NCBI RefSeq assembly: GCF_029689945.1
Contig: NZ_CP121451.1
Span: 1,178,001-1,242,000, forward strand
DNA from: Paenibacillus amylolyticus
Lineage (GTDB): Bacteria; Bacillota; Bacilli; Paenibacillales; Paenibacillaceae
Reading direction: 5' to 3'
DNA: 64,000 bases
Part shown: positions 57,590 to 64,000 of the stretch, one piece after another
How the letters are laid out: every line of letters starts with the position of its first letter
Position numbering within the stretch: the stretch's first letter is position 1
Translations under genes and position numbers: made by a program
The notes under the pieces: generated by a model
Seen by the model: the letters and a program-made list of their open reading frames with translations, nothing else
The model's database searches: none
Told to the model about the DNA's origin: nothing

Positions 57590-57894
57590 GGGGGCACGTC
57601 CTTACCTCATTGGAATCTTTATCTATAACCTATTATAGAAAAACGTTGCAGCAAGCATCGCCGAAAATCAGGCATGAATATTGGAAAGATTGCTTCGGAA
57701 ATACCATGGCGTTCGATTGTTCAGAATTTGTTTAGAGTGAACTGGTAGTATAGACCTATCAGTGTGAAACGACTTAGGCAAAGATACCTAGATGTAGAAA
57801 AATGGGATTATTGATGTCTCATTGTTATAGGAAAAATACATAGGTAGACATGAAATTCAAGATTAGCCGAATGAAATTCTGGAGGTCGAATAGA

Positions 57895-58272
57895 ATGAGA
57901 TATTCAACGTACAAAAGTATTTATGAATCCGTGTATACCAAAACGTCCGAGTCTCGCATCTTGCATGTTAAAGAGCAATTCATGCAGCGTGTGAAGACGC
58001 CAAACCGGCTATTGAAGATCGTCACCATAACTCTAATTATAATCATAGGGTGCAGTGCTGTATTCACTGCGTTTGCCGGGGATGAGCAATTGTTATCGGG
58101 GGACCAGATCGTTGTATCTCAGGGAGATACGCTGTGGAGTATTTCACTGGCACATAAACCTCAGCAGATGGATACTCGTGTCTACGTGGAAGCAATCAAA
58201 AAAGTAAATGAACTGGAGCATAACGCGATTCGGATTGGACAAGTGTTGGCTCTGCCTGGGTTTGATCGATAA
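57895..58272 (+). CDS. Membrane-anchored LysM protein (YneA-like)
   Basis: 125 residues. A cytoplasmic N-terminus, one membrane helix (IVTITLIIIIGCSAVFTAF, ~residues 46-64), then a LysM domain (QIVVSQGDTLWSISLAH...VYVEAIKKVNELEHNAIRIGQVLALPG). The layout resembles the SOS cell-division suppressor YneA, but no LexA gene or clear LexA box is adjacent, so a general peptidoglycan-binding role is equally possible. ATG 57895 follows TGGAGG. It diverges from ada. Confidence 0.8.
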   Translation: MRYSTYKSIYESVYTKTSESRILHVKEQFMQRVKTPNRLLKIVTITLIIIIGCSAVFTAFAGDEQLLSGDQIVVSQGDTLWSISLAHKPQQMDTRVYVEAIKKVNELEHNAIRIGQVLALPGFDR

Positions 58273-58440
58273 AATATACGGTGTATGATGTCGTGAGCAG
58301 AGCTCTTCCTTTATTCATTGAGGTGCAGTGACAACCTGAATTTATTAATCATTTACATATAATGGAGCTTCACGAGGGACGATATGGTGTAGTGATTAAT
58401 AAGTGGTGTATGTGCTGTAGATAAATGAAGGGAGAATGAG

Positions 58441-59019
58441 ATGATGATCATGAATATAAAGAAATCTGTACTTTGCATGTCTGTGCTCTGTATTTCGCTG
58501 GTCGTTAGTGCGTGTGGTGCCAAAAATAACAATGAATCCGTTCAGGAGCATGCCTATCCGCAATCGAAGCAACCCGTAGAAGAAGCTGGAGAAAGCTCTG
58601 TTCCGAATGCGGATGCAAAGAATAACAATGATCAAGGTAGTGCGAGTGGTGAGGAGGGCAAGCCGACGGCTCAATCGGAATCCACTGACCCGTCTGAGCA
58701 GATTGATATCGTCATTGACCAGTCGGAGAAACCGATGGAGGGCAACAGCTTTGATTTTGGCATTAAGCAGGTTCCGAAGGGTTATGCGCTGACGGAGATG
58801 CGATGGACCTCCAACACGGTGACGATTGTGAATTCGCTACAGGAAGCCATTGAGCATGGTGCGAATGGCGAAGAGGGATTTTATTTTAGCGGTAATGGAC
58901 AGATCTCCGGGTTTATCTATTCGGATGAGATGAAGGGCGAGCGCGGGAAAGCCACGTTTGTATTTACCAATGATGAAGGCGACGAAATCATGTCGGAGAA
59001 AGAAATTACGTTGAAGTAA
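58441..59019 (+). CDS. Lipoprotein, hypothetical
   Basis: ~190 residues. Lipobox VSAC near residue 25 (VLCMSVLCISLVVSAC), then a long Asn/Gln/Ser/Glu-rich disordered linker, then a C-terminal globular part (DIVIDQSEKPMEGNSFDFGIKQVPKGYALTEMRW..., FYFSGNGQISGFIYSDEMKGERGKATFVFTNDEGDEI). AAGGGAG at 58428-58434 precedes three clustered ATG codons (58441, 58444, 58450). Function unknown. Confidence 0.78.
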   Translation: MMIMNIKKSVLCMSVLCISLVVSACGAKNNNESVQEHAYPQSKQPVEEAGESSVPNADAKNNNDQGSASGEEGKPTAQSESTDPSEQIDIVIDQSEKPMEGNSFDFGIKQVPKGYALTEMRWTSNTVTIVNSLQEAIEHGANGEEGFYFSGNGQISGFIYSDEMKGERGKATFVFTNDEGDEIMSEKEITLK

Positions 59020-59069
59020 TGTCAGGTCAGGCAGATCAATATGGCTCAGACAGGAGCCTGTTGAACAGG

Positions 59070-59097
59070 AAAAGCAGCCACTTGGGCTGCTTTTTTG
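59070..59097 (+). terminator. Intrinsic terminator
   Basis: AAAAGCAGCC-ACTT-GGGCTGCTTTTTT. Confidence 0.9.
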
Positions 59098-59151
59098 ATA
59101 TCCATGAATACAAGATCAGCGATCTGAGGGTTGTTCTGTCATGGTTGGTTG

Positions 59152-60067
59152 CTACATAAAGTCAAAGAAATAGCGGACCACGTGGAACATTACCGGGGAG
59201 GTGTAAGTCAGGCTGTCGACCCGGCTCAGGTAGCTTTTTTGAGCGAATCGGACTTGTTGTCATCCCCGATTAACAGATCGCGCTTGAGCACAGACACCGT
59301 CAGACTGCCGAAGAATCCAGCCAAACTGATCAGCACTCCGATGAACAGCGAGAATTTCCAATCAAATGGTGTCAGGTAGGGATGGATAAAATAAGACGTG
59401 GCTGTCGTTACGATGAACGCACACGCGAACCCTTCCCAGGTGACAAACGGATTGGCGGTAGGCACTACTTTTCGTTTGCCCAGATGAGAGAGACCAGATA
59501 ATGCACCACATCGTTAAGCTGTGTTAACACAACCAGGAACAGTACCAGCTTGGACCCATACTCCGGTGTGGCGAACGGGAAGTAGGCCAGGTGGCTCAGC
59601 CCGAAGACCATCAGCATAAGTCCCCATTGTGTGGAGCTGACACTGCGCAGGAACCCGACCGTACCTTTGTTAATCAGGCGTGGCAAGGGAAGTACCAGGA
59701 ACACATATAGTGGAATAAACACGATAAACATGCCATACCATCCAATGTAGATCCAATAGAACTGGACCGGAATCGCCAGATACGCCCATAGGAACAGCCT
59801 GCGGTCGGCTTTGCGTGTGCTGCGAATCATGGAGAAGTATTCTTTGAGTGAGAAGAATGCAAGCACCATGAGGGAGATCAGGGACACGATGGGGTTGAAA
59901 AGAGTAGCGAGGCAGAAGATCACAAGCATGCCCCACCAAGTTTTGATTTTTTGGCCGATACCTGAGTAGTCCTTGCTTGGCTGAAGCTTCGTAATCACTT
60001 TGTAGACGATATGTATCACAAGTAAAGCTGTGAAGATGAGTGCTAATGTAAAAAGTGAACTGCTCAC
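59152..60067 (-). CDS. Phosphatidate cytidylyltransferase (CdsA family, two frameshifts)
   Basis: About 305 residues after correction, with ~8 membrane helices. The family signature reads LNDVVHYLVSLIWGKRKVVPTANPFVTWEGF (conserved D, GKRK and P-TWEG), followed by LISLAGFFGSLTVSVLKRDLLIGD (the conserved S-KR-K/D region) and KKSYLSRVDSLTYTSPVMFHVVRYF. Lost bases at 59479-59481 and in the T run 59235-59240 split the raw frames; the true stop is at 59154-59152. Forms CDP-diacylglycerol from phosphatidate and CTP, or is a specialised paralogue, since it is not in the usual uppS-dxr context. GTG start, AGGTGATCG upstream. Confidence 0.83.
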
Positions 60068-60163
60068 GAACCGATCACCTGCTTATTCAAAGTAAGATTC
60101 CATTATAGGGTACCTATGTTATTATGAAGGAATAGTGCCAACTTGATAAGGGGAAATTTTGCT

Positions 60164-60718
60164 ATGACAGATGAACGCTCCATTTATATTCTGCTTACGA
60201 ATACAGGAACGCTGTTTACCAAGGTTATCCAGAGCTATACCCGAGCGCCATATAATCACGCATCCATCTCATTTGACCGGGAATTAACCGAGCTGTACAG
60301 CTTCGGCCGCAAGCATCCGAGCAATCCGCTGAACGGCGGGTTCGTGAAGGAAGATATTCAGACAGGTACATACAGCAAGTATCCCAACACCACATGTGTC
60401 ATATATGAGCTTCAGGTGACGGATCGTGAAGTGGAAAAGATGAAACGCGTGCTGAATATCTTCATCCGCAGCCGCCAGAAATATATGTACAATCTGTTGG
60501 GTGTGATCGGCATTACGCTCAAGGAACCGGTGGAGTTCAGCAACTCCTACTTCTGCTCCCAATTTGTAGCCGAGATTCTGCAACGCTCGGGGATCAAGTT
60601 GTGGAACAAGCTGCCGGCGCTCGTGACACCGGATGATTTTCGTCAGAGTGAACGATTGCAGTTGGTTTATGAAGGAAAGCTGAGCGAGTATACACGTGGA
60701 GATGCAGAGCAGGAATAG
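60164..60718 (+). CDS. Permuted papain-like (YiiX/NlpC-P60-type) amidase or peptidase
   Basis: 184 residues. IYILLTNTGTLFTKVIQSYTRAPYNHASISF carries the catalytic His, and SNSYFCSQFVAEIL the catalytic Cys downstream. The His-before-Cys order is the circularly permuted NlpC/P60 arrangement. No signal peptide. Probable hydrolase of an amide or thioester-linked substrate, unknown. ATG 60164 follows AAGGGG at 60148-60153; 60143 lacks a ribosome binding site. Divergent from cdsA. Confidence 0.82.
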   Translation: MTDERSIYILLTNTGTLFTKVIQSYTRAPYNHASISFDRELTELYSFGRKHPSNPLNGGFVKEDIQTGTYSKYPNTTCVIYELQVTDREVEKMKRVLNIFIRSRQKYMYNLLGVIGITLKEPVEFSNSYFCSQFVAEILQRSGIKLWNKLPALVTPDDFRQSERLQLVYEGKLSEYTRGDAEQE

Positions 60719-60769
60719 GTCAGGTATTTGGGCTGATGCGAATGCTTGCCGAGGAAATCCGACCATAAC

Positions 60770-60808
60770 ACAGCCCGCTGCCACGGATAACGAGGCAACA
60801 GGCTGTTT
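60770..60808 (+). terminator. Terminator-like hairpin
   Basis: ACAGCCCGCTGCC and GGCAACAGGCTGT form a stem with two mismatches, followed by TTTG. Confidence 0.55.
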
Positions 60809-60819
60809 GTGTACTTTAT

Positions 60820-60924
60820 ATGGATGATGGTGCACAGATCACCTCAGAAATGAACACGTCCCAACCTTCGGTTAAGGAAAGAATCCTGAAACTGGAGGAA
60901 AGAGGAGTGATAAGGGGATATTAG
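60820..60924 (+). pseudogene. Remnant of an Lrp/AsnC-family regulator
   Basis: A 34-codon open stretch reads ...EMNTSQPSVKERILKLEERGVIRGY and stops. This is the recognition helix of an Lrp/AsnC helix-turn-helix (the full family motif continues about 100 residues further). No upstream ribosome binding site and no ligand-binding domain follow, so I interpret it as a decayed fragment rather than a gene. Unlike the other broken genes in the window, no single-base repair restores it. Confidence 0.55.
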
Positions 60925-61315
60925 GCGACTCGATCTATAATCTCGCCCAGCAAGCGCGCAAAAAGTCTCGAAGCCCAAGCTTGGCTGATCCCGGGCGAAT
61001 GAGTGGGCTGTTTTTCTAAGGAACACAGGAAGCCTTATTTAGCCTCTCAGCCTTCTTTTGAAAATGTAAGGAACACCAGATGCGTTATTTCCCGCAATCC
61101 CTTGATAAAAACGCTGCAAACGACTATTTATTCAGGAATAACGTGTCTCAGGTTCATTAGATTTTTGCTGGCGCTTCAAACCGCTTAATAAGACGTCTCA
61201 GATTCCTTAGCGCTCCGGTCCAATTCAGCTTTTGCCCCAACCCATCCACGAGTGAGTGGATGGGTTCGATTCGCGCCCGCCCAAGCAGCTTAACATTCGA
61301 AGGGAGGAAATCGCG
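60925..61315. other. Non-coding stretch with four related 26-nt repeats
   Basis: No gene is supported. It holds the repeats listed separately and a long hairpin, AACCCATCCAC / GTGGATGGGTT (61239-61266), without a T run. Confidence 0.6.
61016..61210. repeat. Four-copy degenerate 26-nt repeat, two direct and two inverted
   Basis: Units at 61016-61041 and 61066-61091 (plus), and 61135-61160 and 61185-61210 (inverted). All share a left part close to CTAAGGAAC and a right part close to CGTTATT, with variable middles. The inward-facing symmetry (unit 1 with 4, unit 2 with 3) would let the RNA or DNA form a nested cruciform. Confidence 0.7.
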
Positions 61316-61331
61316 TTGTGCATATGCACAA
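61316..61331. promoter_or_regulatory. Perfect 16-nt palindrome upstream of the glycerate operon
   Basis: TTGTGCATATGCACAA is exactly self-complementary. Its centre is ~65 nt upstream of the likely transcription start (TATAAT box at 61376-61381, with a weak -35), a position typical of activator sites. A CdaR/SdaR-type activator of glycerate genes is one candidate; the regulator is not encoded in the window. Confidence 0.6.
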
Positions 61332-61419
61332 TGAATTTCGTCCTTTCATCAATATTTATTCTCGCCTCCAGCAACTATAATGAAAGCGTGTTCAACAAGT
61401 GCATGGGGGGCAATTGACA

Positions 61420-62715
61420 ATGGAACCTTTAACAATTAGCTGGATTGGCGCGCTGGCAGGACTGGCTATAGCCATCGTTTTGATTTTGAGGAAACTGAAT
61501 CCGGTCTATTCTTTATTTCTGGGTGCAATTGTAGGCGCTTTAATTGGCGGAGCGAACCTGGATGAGACCGTAAATATACTGGTAAATGGCACGCAAAGTG
61601 TTATGGGAACCGTACTCCGTGTATTAGCGGCCGGGGTGCTTGCAGGTGTCATGATGGAATCGGGAGCGGCGGAGACGATCGCGCAGGCGATTGTACGCAA
61701 ATTTGGCGGAAGCAAAGCCATTCTAGCCCTGGCATTGGCTACGATGATCATTACCGCAGTGGGCGTATTTATCCCCGTAGCCGTGCTGATCGTTGCACCG
61801 ATTGCATTGTCTGTAGGTAATAAGATGGGCATATCCAAACTGGCCCTGTTACTGGCTTTATCCGGTGGAGGCAAGGCGGGCAACATTATCTCTCCGAATC
61901 CCAATACCATTGCAGCAGCACGCGGGTTCGATCTGGATCTGAGCAATGTCATGTTGGCTGGCGTTATCCCTGCCATCTGCGGATTAATTGTAACCGTTCT
62001 CGTAGCTTCAATGCTCAAGAATAAAGGGGTTATGGTCTCCGATCAGGAAGCCGAACAAGGCGATATAGATACATCGAAGTATCCTCCACTGGGCAAAGCC
62101 ATTGTTGCTCCGTTGGTAGCGATCATCCTGTTGATGATTAATCCCATTGGCTCCATTGCTGGCATTGAAGTATTAACCACCTTCAAAGTGGACGCCATGT
62201 ACATTCTGCCAATTGCAGGCATCATCGGTATGCTGGCGATGGGGCAAGGCAGGAATATTGTGAAATATACAACCTCAGGTTTAAACAAAATGACTGCAAC
62301 TGTGCTCATTCTAGTGGGTGCAGGCGGAATAGCGGGACTCATCTCTGCTTCAGACCTATCGGGTCAGGTAGTGGGTCTGATTGAAGCGTCAGGCATATCC
62401 GGTACCTTCCTCGCACCAATCGCGGGTATTCTGATGGCGGCAGCAACGGCTTCGACATCAACAGGGGTTATCTTGGCAACAGGCTCTTTCGGTGATGCCA
62501 TCCTGAACATGGGTACAGCACCGCTCGCGGCTGCTGTTATGGTGCACACGGGGGCTACCGTTATTGACTCCCTGCCACAGGGCAATTACTTCCACGTGTC
62601 CGCTGACAGCATGAAGATGACGATTCGGCAGCGGATGGGCGTGATCCCATATGAAGCGATTGTGGGTGGCACGATGGCGATCGTAGCGACGTTACTATAC
62701 GGATTTATTCTGTAA
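61420..62715 (+). CDS. GntP-family sugar-acid (probably glycerate/gluconate) permease
   Basis: About 431 residues, intact, with 12 or more membrane helices. Characteristic GntP motifs: LRKLNPVYSLFLGAIVGALIGGANLDETVNIL, GVFIPVAVLIVAPIALSVGNKMGISKLALLLALSGGGKAGNIISPNPNTIAAARGF, and DSLPQGNYFHVSADSM near the C-terminus. ATG 61420 is preferred because GGGGGG lies at a good distance; GTG 61399 is an alternative. It lies 30 nt before the glycerate kinase gene, so glycerate or a related sugar acid is the likely substrate, imported with protons. Confidence 0.88.
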   Translation: MEPLTISWIGALAGLAIAIVLILRKLNPVYSLFLGAIVGALIGGANLDETVNILVNGTQSVMGTVLRVLAAGVLAGVMMESGAAETIAQAIVRKFGGSKAILALALATMIITAVGVFIPVAVLIVAPIALSVGNKMGISKLALLLALSGGGKAGNIISPNPNTIAAARGFDLDLSNVMLAGVIPAICGLIVTVLVASMLKNKGVMVSDQEAEQGDIDTSKYPPLGKAIVAPLVAIILLMINPIGSIAGIEVLTTFKVDAMYILPIAGIIGMLAMGQGRNIVKYTTSGLNKMTATVLILVGAGGIAGLISASDLSGQVVGLIEASGISGTFLAPIAGILMAAATASTSTGVILATGSFGDAILNMGTAPLAAAVMVHTGATVIDSLPQGNYFHVSADSMKMTIRQRMGVIPYEAIVGGTMAIVATLLYGFIL

Positions 62716-62745
62716 TTCATTAATCTAACGGATGGAGTGAGAGAG

Positions 62746-63911
62746 ATGAGAGAAACTGGCGTGACTAGAGAGAAGACATTTGTTCTGGCACCGGATTCGT
62801 TCAAAGAAAGCATGACAGCGAAAGAAGTATGTATCGCGATGGAAAAAGGGTTGCGTAAAATATATCCGACCGCAGGATACATCCATGTGCCCATGGCAGA
62901 TGGTGGGGAAGGCACGGTGCAGTCCCTTGTAGATGCCTCTGGTGGTGTCCTTCACCATCAAGAGGTGAGCGGACCATTAGGTCAGACCGTGACTGCCCGG
63001 TATGGCATTCTGGGTGACGGAACAACGGCGGCCATAGAGATGGCATCGGCCAGTGGCATACATCTGGTCACCAAGGAAGCCCGAGACCCGCTGCGGACGA
63101 CAACGTATGGAACAGGAGAGTTAATTCGGGCATGTTTGGATCTGGGTATCCGTAAAATGATTATCGGCATTGGTGGCAGTGCGACGAATGATGGTGGTGC
63201 AGGCATGGCTGAAGCCCTTGGTGCGAAGTTTCTGGATGCACAGGGTCATCCACTTGCCCGGGGTGGCGGGGCTTTGGATCAACTGGCTCAGATTGATGTA
63301 TCCGGTCTGGATGAGCGTTTGCAGGAAGTGGAGTTCATTGTCGCCTGTGACGTGACCAATCCGCTCTGTGGGGAGCATGGCGCATCAAGGGTATTCGGGC
63401 CACAAAAGGGGCTACCCCAGAGATGGTTGAGCAGCTGGATGCGAACCTCTCCCATTATGCAGAAGTGGTGAAACACCAGTTGAGCAAAGATATACGTGAT
63501 ATCCCGGGTGCCGGAGCGGCAGGCGGATTGGGTGCGGGACTTTTGATTTTTACACAGGCGGTACTGCGTAAAGGAATTGAAATTGTCATTGAATACACGG
63601 GATTGCGTGAGAAGTTACATGCTGCGGATTTGGTATTTACGGGGGAGGGCGGAATTGATTTCCAAACGAAATTTGGCAAGACACCCTATGGTGTTGCTCG
63701 GGCAGCCAAGGAAGCGGGTAAACCTGTAATTGCCATTGCAGGCTATGTAGGTGAAGGAATCAACACCCTGTACGCGGAAGGCATTGATGCCATATTTGGC
63801 ATTGTGCCTGGGGCAGCAGATCTGGAGCGGCTATTGCGAGAAGGCCCGGAAAATGTGGAGCGTACAACCGAGAATATTGCCAGGGTGCTGAGACTGGGGC
63901 TCCTCACTTAG
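62746..63911 (+). CDS. glxK: Glycerate kinase (GlxK/GarK family, one frameshift)
   Basis: About 388 residues after correction. FVLAPDSFKESMTAKEVCIAMEKGL at the N-terminus, [107 protein letters not shown] and LVFTGEGGIDFQTKFGKTPYGVARAAK are all diagnostic. A lost G in the run 63408-63411 splits the gene. It phosphorylates D-glycerate to 2-phosphoglycerate using ATP, feeding glycolysis. Second gene of an operon with the GntP permease. No terminator is visible before the window ends. Confidence 0.9.
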
Positions 63912-64000
63912 GCCATTGAAGATCACAATCGTAAGGGGAGTTACGTAACCGTATTGGATGCGATGTAAAAAAGACGGGATACGGATATGCCTGATTCCAG

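Noticed and set aside
57700..57894. LexA (SOS) box upstream of the LysM/YneA-like gene
   Set aside because: A weak GTTCG-like sequence near 57712 does not match both half-sites of the Bacillus SOS box, so SOS control is not claimed.
1..64000. CRISPR arrays, tRNA, rRNA, insertion sequences, prophage genes
   Set aside because: I looked for regular direct repeats with spacers, tRNA-like clover sequences, transposase motifs and phage structural genes and saw none.

Overview
The window looks like chromosomal DNA from a Paenibacillus or close relative (Gram-positive, moderate GC). Supporting signs are strong AGGAGG-type ribosome binding sites with frequent GTG/TTG starts, S-layer-homology (SLH) domains, response regulators with SARP-type DNA-binding domains, a Spo0E-type phosphatase, CcpA-type cre sites and many secreted plant-polysaccharide enzymes. 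I see no rRNA, tRNA, CRISPR array, phage or insertion sequence.

Layout. 1-7 kb: a cut-off 7TMR-DISM sensor kinase diverges from a SARP-type response regulator, followed by a giant SLH cell-surface protein. 7-17 kb: a TerD-related MXAN_6230/SCO0854-type protein, a glycosyltransferase, a rhamnogalacturonan lyase, a TPR-SUKH protein, an SDR/MarR/HxlR group, a PRISE-type reductase and a DinB protein. 17-27 kb: a second SARP regulator with a hybrid kinase, a GlnK/GlnL-like pair and a polar amino-acid ABC transporter. 27-39 kb: a CE2-like esterase, small metabolic and regulatory genes, two GNAT proteins, a GH43 enzyme with carbohydrate-binding modules, FRG and DKNYY proteins, and the RNA helicase DbpA. 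39-49 kb: a macrolide phosphotransferase preceded by a leader peptide and attenuator, a coupled lipoprotein, a 5'-nucleotidase, a GH10 xylanase, a GH30 enzyme and a leucine-rich-repeat protein. 49-55 kb: a lipid kinase, an aldo/keto reductase, an AloR/AimR-like receptor with an overlapping small pro-peptide gene, Spo0E, and a GntR/ABC operon. 55-64 kb: a PEP-mutase-like enzyme, Ada, a LysM protein, CdsA, a papain-like hydrolase, a repeat-rich non-coding stretch, and a GntP permease with glycerate kinase.

The two most interesting items are (i) the mph leader at 39.69-39.92 kb, an 8-codon peptide ending in Arg-Leu-Arg with a terminator and two mutually exclusive alternative pairings, which fits macrolide-induced transcription attenuation, and (ii) the receptor/pro-peptide pair at 51.1-52.6 kb, which fits a peptide quorum-sensing system.

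A technical feature dominates the window. About 21 genes carry 29 one-base frameshifts, nearly all loss of one base from a short homopolymer. When each is corrected the gene becomes one continuous reading frame of normal family architecture. I therefore annotate whole genes across these breaks and regard the breaks as probable sequencing errors, not gene decay.
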